DNA of 64,000 nt from Zavarzinia aquatilis (lineage in GTDB: Bacteria > Pseudomonadota > Alphaproteobacteria > Zavarziniales > Zavarziniaceae), in assembly GCF_003173035.1 (NCBI RefSeq), contig NZ_QGLE01000009.1, forward strand, positions 124,001 through 188,000, read 5' to 3'. A model generated the notes under the pieces. The model worked only from the letters and a program-made list of their open reading frames with translations, was not told the DNA's origin and did not search any database. A program made the position numbers and the translations under genes. Positions 25,335-35,705 of this stretch are shown here, piece after piece (the first letter of the stretch is position 1; each line of letters begins with the position of its first letter).

Positions 25335-26384
25335 CTATTCGGGGAAGGCGACTTTCACCTTGTCGGTCAGCGGCAGGGCCTGGCAGGCGAGAATCCAGCC
25401 CTCGGCGAGGTCGGTCTTGTCGAGAACGCTGTTCTTCGACATCTTCACCTCGCCCGCTTCCAGCTTGCACATGCAGGCGCTGCAGCTGCCCATGCGGCAG
25501 GAGTGAGGGGCCTGGATGCCGGCCTCGAGCATGATGTCGAGCAGGTGGCGCGCGGTCGGCCAGGCGATCACATGGGTCTCGCCGTCCAGCACGATCTCGG
25601 CTTCCGCGCGGGGGCCGCTTTCGGCCGCCTTGGCGGCGGCCTCGATGGCGGCGACGGCGGCGATGGGATCGCCGTCGAGCGAGATGAATTTCTCGAGATG
25701 GATCCGGCCCCGCTCGACCCCGAGGGCGTTGAGCGCGGCGGTGACGCCGTCCATGAACGGCCCCGGGCCGCAGATGAAGGCGTCATGCGTCGGCGCATAG
25801 GGCTGGACGAGGGCGGCGATCTGTTCGGGCGAGGGCAGGCCTTGCACCGATTCCAGCCAGTGCAGCACGGTCAGCCGGCCGGGGTTGTCGGCGGCGAGGC
25901 GGCGCAGTTCGGCGGCGAAGATCACCGACTTCTCGTCCCTGTTGGCATAGACGAGGACGATGTGGCCCTGGCCCTTCAGCAGGGCGGACTTCAGGATCGA
26001 CATGACCGGCGTCACGCCGCTGCCACCGGCGAAGAGCAGCAGGTCGCGATTGAGGGTCTTCGGCGTGAAGACGCCCGCCGGGGGCAGTACGTCGACGGTA
26101 TCGCCGACACGCAAGGCGTCACACACCCAGTTGGAGGCGCGGCCGCCCGCGACCCGCTTCACCGTGACCTTGTGCGCTTCCCCGGTGAAGGGCGACGAGG
26201 CGAGGGAATAGCAGCGGGCGACCGCGGACTCGCCCTCGCCGATGCGAAGGGTGAGGAACTGGCCGGGCTTGTAGGCGAAACGCTCGCGCAAGGACTCGCC
26301 CACCTCGAAGACGACGGACCGGGCATCCGGCGTCTCCTCGACGATGGCGGCGATTTTCAGGGAGTGATACTGCAGCGGCTGCAT
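25335..26384 (-). CDS. kshB: Ferredoxin reductase, KshB-like
   Basis: A 349-residue three-domain reductase: an N-terminal FAD domain (RCYSLASSP near residues 57-65), an NAD-binding domain (LLLFAGGSGVTPVMSI near 116-131 and ICGPGPFMDGV) and a C-terminal plant-type [2Fe-2S] domain with C296, C301, C304 and C334. This FAD-NAD-ferredoxin order is that of KshB and PaaK-type reductases. KshB delivers electrons to the 9-alpha-hydroxylase KshA, which opens ring B. No Rieske oxygenase gene is in the window, so a KshA partner must be elsewhere. It lies between the HsaA-type and TesB-type genes, which supports the steroid role. Confidence 0.83.
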   Translation of the reverse strand: MQPLQYHSLKIAAIVEETPDARSVVFEVGESLRERFAYKPGQFLTLRIGEGESAVARCYSLASSPFTGEAHKVTVKRVAGGRASNWVCDALRVGDTVDVLPPAGVFTPKTLNRDLLLFAGGSGVTPVMSILKSALLKGQGHIVLVYANRDEKSVIFAAELRRLAADNPGRLTVLHWLESVQGLPSPEQIAALVQPYAPTHDAFICGPGPFMDGVTAALNALGVERGRIHLEKFISLDGDPIAAVAAIEAAAKAAESGPRAEAEIVLDGETHVIAWPTARHLLDIMLEAGIQAPHSCRMGSCSACMCKLEAGEVKMSKNSVLDKTDLAEGWILACQALPLTDKVKVAFPE

Positions 26385-26415
26385 GGTTCCGGCCCGGCCC
26401 TAAGTCTTGAGGAAT

Positions 26416-26438
26416 GCCCCCGGCGCGGGGCCGGGGGC
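26416..26438 (-). other. Intercistronic hairpin between hsaA and kshB genes
   Basis: An 8-bp inverted repeat, GCCCCCGG / CCGGGGGC, with a 7-nt loop in the 62-bp gap just after the HsaA-type stop codon. No T-tract follows on the minus strand. It is probably an mRNA stability or partial read-through element. Confidence 0.45.
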
Positions 26439-26446
26439 GGCAAGGA

Positions 26447-27640
26447 TCAGATGAAGAAGTCCTTGTTGTCGAGACCCAGCAGCACGCCGCCCCAGTTGCG
26501 CCCGATCGAATCCGACTGGTTGGCGGCATGGGCCTTGCCGGTCGAAATGTCGCGGAAGATGCGCGAGAAGGGCAGGCCGTTGAACACCGCGGCGCCGCCG
26601 CCCGCCTTGAAGATGCGCTGGGCGAGGTTGATGCAGCGCTCCGGCACGTCGGCCGACTGGAAGCGATACATCATGCGTTCCTCGATCGTGGTGAATTCGC
26701 CCTTCACCGCGTCGTCGTACATCTTGCCGATGTTGCGGTGGAGGAGGACTTTCATCTCGTCGATGGCCGACAGGGTCTCGGCGATGACGAGCTGCGCCGT
26801 CGCGTCTTCCGCCGTCTTGGCGCCGGTCACGGTCACGCGCTTCGCCGCGTATTTGATGAAGGCGTCGATCATCGCCTGCAGGGCGCCGATGGTCGAGGTC
26901 GAGACCGAGCGGATGAAGACCTGGGCGAAGGGCATCCGGTAGATCGGCGAGGTGTTGATGGCATTGCCCGGGCTCATGCACATCAGGGCGTCGGCCATCT
27001 TGTGGGTGCGATATTCGGGGATGAAGACATCCTCGACCACGATGTCATGGCTGCCGGTGCCGCGCAGGCCGTGGGTGTCCCAGGTGTCGACGATCTTGTA
27101 GTCCTTGCGCGGCAGCAGGAAGGTGCGCGCGTCCATGTTGCCGCTGTCGGGATCGACCATGCCGCCGAGGAAGATCCAGTCGCAATGCTCGCAGCCCGAC
27201 GAGAAGCGCCAGCGGCCCGAGAAGCGGTAACCGCCCTCGACCGGCATGGCCTTGCCGACCATCATATAGGTCGAGGAGATGAGGACCGAGGTGTCCTGAC
27301 CCCAGACATCCTGCGCCGCCTGATCGTCGAACAGCGCCATCTGCCAGTTGTGGCAGCCGATCACGCCGTAGCACCAGGCCGACGACATGTCGCCCTCGGC
27401 GAGGGTCATCAGCACGTCGAAGAACACGCCCGGGTGCATTTCATAGCCGCCCCAGCGCTTGGGCTGCAGGATGCGGAACAGGCCGGCGGCCTGGAAGTCG
27501 GCGATGGTCTCGTCGAGCACGCGGCGCTGCTTCTCGGTTTCCGCCGCGCGTTCGCGCAGGACGGGGACGAGGGCGCGCGCCCGCGCCACCATGTCCGCCG
27601 CCGTGGGTACCTGCAGATTGACGTCGCTGCTTCCGTCCAT
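26447..27640 (-). CDS. hsaA: Flavin-dependent monooxygenase, HsaA/TesA2-like
   Basis: A 397-residue acyl-CoA-dehydrogenase-fold oxygenase component of a two-component flavin monooxygenase. Key segments are [14 protein letters not shown] near residues 53-66, [20 protein letters not shown] near 84-103, [14 protein letters not shown] and [18 protein letters not shown] near the C-terminus. They match HsaA/TesA2, which hydroxylates 3-HSA at C4 using reduced flavin from HsaB/TesA1. The start at 27640 is preceded by AAGGA 7 nt upstream and gives the usual length. It is the first minus-strand gene of the A/B-ring segment and is divergent from the flavin reductase. Confidence 0.88.
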   Translation of the reverse strand: MDGSSDVNLQVPTAADMVARARALVPVLRERAAETEKQRRVLDETIADFQAAGLFRILQPKRWGGYEMHPGVFFDVLMTLAEGDMSSAWCYGVIGCHNWQMALFDDQAAQDVWGQDTSVLISSTYMMVGKAMPVEGGYRFSGRWRFSSGCEHCDWIFLGGMVDPDSGNMDARTFLLPRKDYKIVDTWDTHGLRGTGSHDIVVEDVFIPEYRTHKMADALMCMSPGNAINTSPIYRMPFAQVFIRSVSTSTIGALQAMIDAFIKYAAKRVTVTGAKTAEDATAQLVIAETLSAIDEMKVLLHRNIGKMYDDAVKGEFTTIEERMMYRFQSADVPERCINLAQRIFKAGGGAAVFNGLPFSRIFRDISTGKAHAANQSDSIGRNWGGVLLGLDNKDFFI

Positions 27641-27733
27641 GTCTCGATCCTTCCCGTGTCTTCGTGCGCCAAGGCCGCGAAGACGCGACCTCCAGGCTTT
27701 GGCCGGATCATGGGTGCGGGGGGCGGGGGGCGG

Positions 27734-27751
27734 CATCGTCTGTTAGGACTA
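27734..27751 (+). promoter_or_regulatory. Candidate steroid-regulon operator between hsaA and hsaB
   Basis: The site reads CATCGTCTGTTAGGACTA and shares the CATCGTCTG...GGACTA frame with the site before tesB, and the GTC-N6-GAC dyad with the site before tesD. It lies 94 bp before hsaA and 132 bp before hsaB, so one bound regulator could control both. Confidence 0.55.
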
Positions 27752-27776
27752 AGCATCCGGCGCCCCTTCATCTCCC

Positions 27777-27790
27777 CCAAGCAGACGATG
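27777..27790 (-). promoter_or_regulatory. Inverted partial copy of the candidate operator
   Basis: On the minus strand the site is CATCGTCTGCTTGG, matching the first 14 positions of the other copies but lacking the GACTA half. Together with the copy at 27734 it makes a 9-bp inverted repeat separated by 39 bp, which might allow two dimers to bind. Confidence 0.4.
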
Positions 27791-27882
27791 GCGAACTTGC
27801 GACGCAGGGCCAAATTCGGCTCTATTGAGACGAGCGGCAGGGTGCCCCGCACCGCGCCGACAGTATCCGAGGACCGAATTCC

Positions 27883-28386
27883 ATGGCCGAAGCCCCCGTA
27901 CAGCCCCCCGCCGAACTCGTCGCCGCCTTCAAGGGCGCGATGCGCCGCCTGGCGGCCACCGTCACGATCATCTCGACCGGCGAGGGTGGCGAGCGCCAAG
28001 GCATGACCGCGACGGCCGTCACCTCGGTGACCACCGATCCACCGGCCATCCTCGTCTGCGTGAACCAGAGCGCCAGCCTGCACCCCGTGATGGCCAGCGG
28101 CACCCGCTTCTGCGTGAACCTGCTGAAGGATGCCCATGCCGAGGTCGCCGGCGCCTTTGGCGGCAAGCTGCAGGGCGCGGCCCGCTTCACCGCCGGGGAA
28201 TGGTCGGACAACGAAACGGGCGTGCCCTTTCTGACCGATGCCCAGGCCAATATCTTCTGCACCGTCGACGCCCTGATGATCTATGGCACCCACACGATCT
28301 TTGTCGGCAAGGTCGACGAGGTTCGACTTTTCGGCGACATCGCGCCCCTGATCTATCAGGATGGACGCTACATCAAGGCGAGCTGA
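27883..28386 (+). CDS. hsaB: Flavin reductase, HsaB/TesA1-like
   Basis: A 167-residue member of the flavin-reductase-like FMN-binding split-barrel family. It shows RRLAATVTIIST near residues 21-32, GMTATAVTSVTTDPP near 40-54, the CVNLLKDAH segment and a C-terminal HTIFVGKVDEV...LIYQDGRY pattern typical of the HpaC/HsaB group. It supplies reduced flavin to the HsaA-type monooxygenase, which is encoded divergently across a 242-bp regulatory gap. Other reductases of this family share the motifs, so pairing with HsaA is inferred from adjacency. A penicillin-acylase-type gene follows 63 bp later on the same strand. Confidence 0.85.
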   Translation: MAEAPVQPPAELVAAFKGAMRRLAATVTIISTGEGGERQGMTATAVTSVTTDPPAILVCVNQSASLHPVMASGTRFCVNLLKDAHAEVAGAFGGKLQGAARFTAGEWSDNETGVPFLTDAQANIFCTVDALMIYGTHTIFVGKVDEVRLFGDIAPLIYQDGRYIKAS

Positions 28387-28449
28387 CGCCGGCATCCTTC
28401 CCGACGCTCGGCCGCCACGGCTTCGTGGTTGCGTTCGGAGCGTTGCGTC

Positions 28450-30657
28450 ATGGAAAAACTGTGGGGGGCCGTCGTCGGCACGGCCCTCGTGTTGCGTACC
28501 ATGTTTTCCACCCCGCCCCGCCGGCTGGCGCTCGACGCCCGGCTGGCCTTGGTGGCACGCACCGCGCCCCTTGCCCGGCCGCTGAACATCCGCTGGGACG
28601 AACGGCAGATCCCCGTCATCGAGGCGGAAACGGACGCGGACCTGTTCACCGGCCTTGGCCTCGTCCATGCCCATCTCCGCCTCGGCCAGATCGAGATCAT
28701 GCGCCGGGTCGCCCTTGGCCGGGTGGCGGAAATGGCGGGGCCGCTGGCGCTCGGTCTCGACCGTTCCTTGCGCCTGTTCGGTTTTCGCGACGCGGGCCCC
28801 GCGACCATCGCCGCGATGCCGGCGGAAACCCGCCGCCTGATCGGGTGTTTTCTTGAAGGTTACAATCACCAGCTGATGAACGGCGGCGAGCTGCCGCCCG
28901 AATGCGCCCCTCTCGCCATCGGGCGGGAGCCGTGGAACCTGGCCGATTTCCTCGCCTACAGCCGGCTGATGGCGGCGGATTCGCATTGGCTGTCGTGGGG
29001 CCGCCTGCTCAAGGCGCGGGACCGGCTGCCCGGCGACGAATGGGCCGCGCTGTGGCGCCGGCTGAAGGCGGCGGGCATCTCCGCGCCCGCGGTCGATGGC
29101 GCGGGTGCCCTTCTCGGCGGGCGCGCCGGGCTCGGCAGCAATTCCTTCGCCGTATCGGGCAAGCGCACGGAAAGCGGCGCCGGTCTCATCGCCAGCGACC
29201 CTCATCTCGCCATCGGCCTGCCGAGCCCCGTTATGGCGGTCGGTGTGGCGTCGCCCGGATTTCATGCCGCCGGTCTGATGATGCCGGGCCTGCCGTTCTT
29301 CCCGGTCGGGCGTAACCGGAACTTGGCCTGGGGCGGCACCAATCTCTATGCCCAGACCAGCGACCTGTTCGATGCCGCCGACCTGCCCATCGAGACGACG
29401 ACGGAGGTCTTCCGCGTGCGCGGGGGGCGCGACCGGGTGCTGCCGCTGCGGCGCTGTGCCCTCGGCCCCATCGTCTCGGACGGGCCTTTGCTGGCGTCGA
29501 AATCGACCCTCGCCCTGCGCTGGACCGGCCACGGCGCGGGCGAGGAATTCACCGCCATGCTGGCGGCGGCGCGGGCCCGCACGGCGGAGGATTTCCGCGC
29601 CGCGCTCGACGGTTTCGCGCTGCCCGGCCTCAACATCACCCACGCCGGGCGGGACGGCCGGATCGGCCACCTGCGGGCCGTTCACGTTCCCCGCCTGCGG
29701 GCCGGCGATCCCGCCGACCTCGTGCTGCCGCCGGCCGCCGCCTGGCCGCTGGCGGATCTTGCGCGGGGACGCGACTTACCCTCCAGCCTCGATCCGGCGA
29801 AGGGCGTCGTCGTCTCGGCCAACGAGCCGCCGCCGCCGGGCGGTATCGCCATCGGGCATTTCTTCGCCCCCCGCGACCGGGCGGAGCGGATCGCCCAGCT
29901 GCTGGCGGCGCGGGACCGGATCGGCCCGGACGACCTGCGCCGCATCCAGCGCGATGTCGTCCATGCCCCGGCGCTTGCGCTACGCGACCTGTTGCTGGAC
30001 CTTGGCGCCGGCAGCGGGCGAAAGCCGGCGGCGCAGCGCCTGTTCGACCTGATCGCCGGCTGGAACGGCGCTTACGACGCGGGCAGCGCGGGCGCGGCGG
30101 CCTTCGAGGTGACGCTGGCCCTCCTCGCGCGGCGCGCTACCGGGCCGCTACAGCGCGCCGCCTATGACGCCCTGCGCCAGTCGCGCCGCCTGATCGCCGA
30201 GGATTTGCAAGCCCTGCCGCGCGAGACCCTGGTCCCGGCCTTCGAGAAGGCCCTGGCCAAGGCCGCCCGCCGCCTGCCGCCGGGCACGGTCTGGGGCGAT
30301 ATTCACCGGCTGCGCCCGGGTCATTTCCTGTCCGGCCTGCCGCGCATCGGCCGCTACTTCCGCGCCGCCGATCTGTCCTCGCCGGGCGGCAACGACACTG
30401 TGGCCAAGGCGGCCTTCGGCCTGGCCTGCGGGCGCCATCATGTCGGCTTCGGCGCCGCCGTCCGCCATCTCGCCGACCTCGGTGACGAGGACGGTCATTT
30501 CGTCTGTCTTCTGGGCGGGCAGGACGGCTGGTTCGGCAGCACGACGGCGATGGACCAGATCGCCCTCTGGCAGGCCGGCGGCAGTGTTCAGCTGCCCCTG
30601 CGGCCGGAGACGGTGGCCCGGCTCTTCACCCGGGTAACGAGGATCGAGCCGCTATGA
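28450..30657 (+). CDS. Penicillin acylase family (Ntn) hydrolase
   Basis: A 735-residue protein of the penicillin G / acyl-homoserine-lactone acylase family. The N-terminal part has RWDERQIPVIEAETDADLF near residues 49-66 and GLGLVHAHLRLGQ. The autoprocessing nucleophile is probably S230 in LGSNSFAVSG, preceded by a spacer, giving alpha and beta chains. Later family features are SDPHLAIGLPSP and NEPPPPGG. A clear cleavable signal is not obvious: the start MEKLWGAVVGTALVL is only weakly hydrophobic. The ATG at 28450 was chosen over a TTG at 28429. It follows hsaB on the same strand and could hydrolyse amide conjugates; the substrate is unknown. Confidence 0.83.
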   Translation: MEKLWGAVVGTALVLRTMFSTPPRRLALDARLALVARTAPLARPLNIRWDERQIPVIEAETDADLFTGLGLVHAHLRLGQIEIMRRVALGRVAEMAGPLALGLDRSLRLFGFRDAGPATIAAMPAETRRLIGCFLEGYNHQLMNGGELPPECAPLAIGREPWNLADFLAYSRLMAADSHWLSWGRLLKARDRLPGDEWAALWRRLKAAGISAPAVDGAGALLGGRAGLGSNSFAVSGKRTESGAGLIASDPHLAIGLPSPVMAVGVASPGFHAAGLMMPGLPFFPVGRNRNLAWGGTNLYAQTSDLFDAADLPIETTTEVFRVRGGRDRVLPLRRCALGPIVSDGPLLASKSTLALRWTGHGAGEEFTAMLAAARARTAEDFRAALDGFALPGLNITHAGRDGRIGHLRAVHVPRLRAGDPADLVLPPAAAWPLADLARGRDLPSSLDPAKGVVVSANEPPPPGGIAIGHFFAPRDRAERIAQLLAARDRIGPDDLRRIQRDVVHAPALALRDLLLDLGAGSGRKPAAQRLFDLIAGWNGAYDAGSAGAAAFEVTLALLARRATGPLQRAAYDALRQSRRLIAEDLQALPRETLVPAFEKALAKAARRLPPGTVWGDIHRLRPGHFLSGLPRIGRYFRAADLSSPGGNDTVAKAAFGLACGRHHVGFGAAVRHLADLGDEDGHFVCLLGGQDGWFGSTTAMDQIALWQAGGSVQLPLRPETVARLFTRVTRIEPL

Positions 30658-31680
30658 CCCGCCACCCTCGCGCTTGGGCACGAGACGCCAGCTCGGCAGG
30701 GTGCCGCGCTTCGCCGCCTTCCGGTCCTGCAGGGTGAGAAAGGCGCGGTAAAGCGCGAGGTCGACCCGGTCGAGAATGCGGAAGGGCAGGCCGGGCAGGG
30801 GATTGAACGGGTTGGTCCGGCACATCGACCAGATTTCCAGCCGGCTCGACGGGCGTAAGGTCGAATCGCCCCGCCGGTGCAGGCCGACCGTATCGGCCAC
30901 GACCAGCGTGTTCTTCCGGACCGAAAACGCCTTGGGCGCCGGCAGGCCGAGGGCGGGAAGATCGGCCTCCGCCACCCGGAAGGAGCCGCGGGCGGAATAG
31001 CTGTCGGTCGATTTTGCCTCGGTGATGCTGCGCCGGTATTCGTATTTCAGCCGCTGCCAGGTCACCCGCTGCGAGCCGGGGACATAGGTGAAGGGGCCGT
31101 TGCTTTCGTCCACGTCATCGAGGAACAGCCAGGCCTTCATGGTCGGCTGGAACGTGTCGGCATGGATATTGGTCTGCGGATCGGGCCGGCCGGGCAGCAG
31201 GCCGGCCCGGATGTTCTGCACCCAGTGACCCGGCACCCGGAAGCGCCCGGCGACATAGGACAGAAGCCCGCGATAGCGCCGATCCTCGATCAGGCGGCGG
31301 GTGGCGGGCAGGCGCGCCAGTGTCTCGGCGTCGAGCAGCACGCGCCAGGTGATCGTGTCGCCCTGATGGCATTCGCGGGCGGGCTCGTTCATCGCCCGCA
31401 CCTCGGCCTCCAGCGCGGCGAAATCCTCCGCCGGCAGGAAATCGGTTTTCAGGATGAAACCGTCGCGGCGCAGGGCGTCCCGGTCTTCCGGCGCGACCAG
31501 GGCGGCCAGCAGCAGGCGGCGGAAGGCCATGACCCGGTCCGCCAGCACCACCCGGACGACATGAAGCCCGAGCCGGTTCAGAAAGGCGCTGCCGATCACC
31601 GGATTGCCGGCGAAGGATTTGGCGCCGGTCGCGACGGCCAGCGCCTGAAAGGGCAGGAGGAGGATCTGGCGGGCGTTCAT
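30652..31680 (-). CDS. Phytanoyl-CoA dioxygenase (PhyH) family protein
   Basis: A 342-residue Fe(II)/2-oxoglutarate-dependent oxygenase of the PhyH family. The iron facial triad is probably H173 and D175 in NIHADTFQPT plus H268 in DTVGLHRRGD; FLDDVDESNGPFTYVPGSQ near residues 187-205 is the typical strand-turn of the jelly roll. Its last bases overlap the stop codon of the convergent acylase gene by 6 bp. Substrates of this family range from branched fatty acyl-CoA to sterols, quorum signals and halogenated compounds, so no specific reaction is assigned. The proximity to the steroid island is suggestive only. Confidence 0.78.
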   Translation of the reverse strand: MNARQILLLPFQALAVATGAKSFAGNPVIGSAFLNRLGLHVVRVVLADRVMAFRRLLLAALVAPEDRDALRRDGFILKTDFLPAEDFAALEAEVRAMNEPARECHQGDTITWRVLLDAETLARLPATRRLIEDRRYRGLLSYVAGRFRVPGHWVQNIRAGLLPGRPDPQTNIHADTFQPTMKAWLFLDDVDESNGPFTYVPGSQRVTWQRLKYEYRRSITEAKSTDSYSARGSFRVAEADLPALGLPAPKAFSVRKNTLVVADTVGLHRRGDSTLRPSSRLEIWSMCRTNPFNPLPGLPFRILDRVDLALYRAFLTLQDRKAAKRGTLPSWRLVPKREGGGS

Positions 31681-31754
31681 GGGGTATCGTCCCTGTTACG
31701 TCGGCGCAGCCTAGACCCACCGGCGCCCGGCACAAAGCGGCACGGTGCCGCGCC

Positions 31755-33575
<1,821 letters not shown>

Positions 33576-33660
33576 GCAGCGCTTATAGAAGGCGGCGCAC
33601 CGCCTGCCAACACCCCTTGCCCCCTTTCTTCGCAAGGGGCGGCGGCTTAAACATGAGGTC

Positions 33661-34536
33661 ATGACCGAGACGATCGACATCGCCGCCGGCCCCTGGTCGG
33701 CCCGCATCCTGCGCTTCGGCGCCGAACTCGCCGCCCTCTCGTATCGGGGCTGGGGCGATATCCTGTGGCCGGCGACGGACCCCTGGCGCCGCCATGCCCC
33801 GAACCTGTTTCCCATCGTCGGCAAGCTGGCCGGAGACCGCCTGCGCCATGGCGGGCAGGTCTACAGCTTCGGCCAGCACGGCTTCGCCCGCGACCGGGAT
33901 TTCACGGTGATCGAGGCGGGCGTTGATCATTGCCGCCTCCGCCTGAGCGACGACGATGAAACAAGGGCGCGCTATCCCTTCGCCTTCACCCTCGATCTCG
34001 TCTACCGGATCGACGCTTCGGGGCTGAGTGTCACCTATGAGGTCGGCAATCCGGGGGGCGAGGTTCTGCCCGCCTCGGTCGGTGCCCATCCCGCCTTCCT
34101 GTGGCCGCTCGATCCCGGCGCGGCCAAGACGGCGCATCATCTGCTGTTCGACGAGGCGGAGCCGGCGCCGGTGCGCCGTCTCGAAGGGGGCTTGCTGTCG
34201 CCCACCTTGCACGAAACGCCGATCCGGGGCCGTCGCCTCGATCTGGCGGACGCGCTTTTCGTCGACGATGCCCTGATCCTCGATGCGCCGGTCAGCCGGG
34301 GGCTCGTGTTTGGCGGGCCGGGGCGGGCGATCCGTTTTTCCTGGGCGGGCTTCGGGCAGCTCGGCCTGTGGATGAAGCCGGGGGCCGGCTGGCTCTGCAT
34401 CGAGCCGTGGGCGGGTTTCGCCAGTCCGCTCGGTTTCGATGGTGAATTCGCGGACAAGCCCGGCGTCTTTCTGGTGGCGCCGGGCGAGACCCGCGAATTC
34501 TCCTACCGGGTAGAGGCCATTTCTCCCGGTGCCTGA
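33661..34536 (+). CDS. Aldose 1-epimerase-like protein (LacX group)
   Basis: A 291-residue galactose-mutarotase-fold protein. It has [17 protein letters not shown] near the start, [19 protein letters not shown] near residues 47-65, [12 protein letters not shown] around 71-82 with the conserved histidine, and [10 protein letters not shown] near 140-149. The pattern fits the LacX-like branch of aldose 1-epimerases, many of which have no known sugar. It stands alone between divergent recQ and the convergent porin-like gene, with hairpin-forming sequence directly after it. Confidence 0.82.
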   Translation: MTETIDIAAGPWSARILRFGAELAALSYRGWGDILWPATDPWRRHAPNLFPIVGKLAGDRLRHGGQVYSFGQHGFARDRDFTVIEAGVDHCRLRLSDDDETRARYPFAFTLDLVYRIDASGLSVTYEVGNPGGEVLPASVGAHPAFLWPLDPGAAKTAHHLLFDEAEPAPVRRLEGGLLSPTLHETPIRGRRLDLADALFVDDALILDAPVSRGLVFGGPGRAIRFSWAGFGQLGLWMKPGAGWLCIEPWAGFASPLGFDGEFADKPGVFLVAPGETREFSYRVEAISPGA

Positions 34537-34539
34537 GGG

Positions 34540-34577
34540 TTCCCCCTCGCCCCCGGGGGGTGAGAGGGCGAGGGGAA
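34540..34577. terminator. Bidirectional hairpin between convergent genes
   Basis: In the 45-bp gap between two convergent genes an imperfect inverted repeat pairs TTCCCC(C)TCGCCC with GGGCGAGGGGAA, with one bulged C and a C/G-rich loop. It is suited to ending both transcripts, though the flanking T/A runs are short. Confidence 0.5.
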
Positions 34578-34581
34578 AATC

Positions 34582-35685
34582 TCAGGGGTTACGCAGCGAC
34601 CACGACAGTTTGGCGCCGATCAGGGTCGCGTCGGTGCCGGCGTCGCTCTCGCCGGCCGCGCTCACTTCCAGCTTCATGCCATTCTCGAAGGTGTAACCGG
34701 CCGAGATTTCGCGCAGGTGATCGGTATAGTCGGCCGCGGGGTCGGTCGAATTGAACTTGCGGATGCCGCCGATCACGGCGACGTCCCACGGCCCCTTGTC
34801 GAGTTCGACCGAGGCGGTGACATAATCGGCATTGGTCGCCTTGTCGCCGTCGACATTGTCGAAATGGGCGTATTCGCCGCGCGGCACCAGGCTGACATCG
34901 TCGCCGAGGTCGATCGCATATTCGGCGCCAGCCGCGACGCCGGTCTGGCGCGCCGCGCCCGGCGTGCCGTTGCCGAGCGATTCGAAACTGACATAGGCGG
35001 TCAGATCGGGGATCGCGGCGAGGCCGAACATGTTCACGTCGGCGGTGAAATTATTGAGATCTCCGGTGTTGTAGAGACCGCCCTGATCGCGGGTGAAGCG
35101 GCGCGGCCGGTCGGTGCGCGGATTGGTGCCATTGGGCCGGGTGAACAGGCTTTCCGACAGGAAGGTGGTGTCGAGGGTGAAGGCCGCGGCCTTCAGCTCG
35201 TAGTGACCGACCCGATCATTGCCGAAATCGGCGATGCCGCCGACGCCGTCCGCCTCGGTCAGTTCGTAGTCGCCCGCGAAATCCGTGCCGTAGATGCCGG
35301 GGGCATTGTCATAGGCGCGGCCGAACAGCGGATCGAACTTGCCGGCATAGATGCCGGCGACATCGGTGCGGTACTGGGCATAGAGCTGTTCGAGATAGAG
35401 CCCGTTGTTGGCGAAGAAACGGTCGCCGTCCGGGGTCATCAGGGGCTCCAGCACCAGCTGGGACTTGATGCCGAATTCCGGGGTCAGGAACAGGCCGGTT
35501 TCCTGTTCCACCTTCAGGTGCATGTCGTCGTAAGTGCCGGTCGCCTTGTCGCTGTTGCGGACGATGCCGTCGTTCTGGACCTCCAGCGAGGTTTCCGAGT
35601 TCAGCATCGGAAAGCTGCCGTCAGCGAAAGCGGCGAGTGGCGCGAGGAGGGCGATGCCCCCTGCGAGGAATGACAGGGATTTCAT
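34582..35685 (-). CDS. Outer-membrane porin-like beta-barrel protein
   Basis: A 367-residue exported protein. The signal peptide is MKSLSFLAGGIALLAPLAAFADG, cut after ADG or nearby. The mature part alternates short strands and acidic turns: MHLKVEQETGLFLTPEFGIKS, YLEQLYAQYRTD, GIYAGKFDPLFGRAYD and several YxxExS-like repeats, ending in SWSLRNP. This is the pattern of a 14-18-stranded outer-membrane barrel, but I do not recognise a named family, and it does not show a typical general-porin N-terminus. The start at 35685 is set by the signal peptide. A small exported protein is encoded 20 bp upstream on the same strand. Confidence 0.72.
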   Translation of the reverse strand: MKSLSFLAGGIALLAPLAAFADGSFPMLNSETSLEVQNDGIVRNSDKATGTYDDMHLKVEQETGLFLTPEFGIKSQLVLEPLMTPDGDRFFANNGLYLEQLYAQYRTDVAGIYAGKFDPLFGRAYDNAPGIYGTDFAGDYELTEADGVGGIADFGNDRVGHYELKAAAFTLDTTFLSESLFTRPNGTNPRTDRPRRFTRDQGGLYNTGDLNNFTADVNMFGLAAIPDLTAYVSFESLGNGTPGAARQTGVAAGAEYAIDLGDDVSLVPRGEYAHFDNVDGDKATNADYVTASVELDKGPWDVAVIGGIRKFNSTDPAADYTDHLREISAGYTFENGMKLEVSAAGESDAGTDATLIGAKLSWSLRNP

Positions 35686-35705
35686 GATCTGTGCCCCTTC
35701 GCCGA

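Larger units (their letters stand above)
27641..27882. promoter_or_regulatory. Divergent promoter region of hsaA and hsaB genes
   Basis: A 242-bp gap between divergently transcribed partner genes. It contains a full candidate operator at 27734-27751 and an inverted partial copy at 27777-27790, 94 bp and 137 bp from the hsaA start. No open reading frame with coding features was seen. Minus-strand transcription toward hsaA and plus-strand transcription toward hsaB must both begin here. Confidence 0.6.

Noticed and set aside
27409-29685. Open frame of 758 codons on the minus strand opposite hsaB and the acylase gene
   Set aside because: It has no recognisable motif, runs through the divergent promoter region, and covers clear plus-strand genes with conserved catalytic segments.
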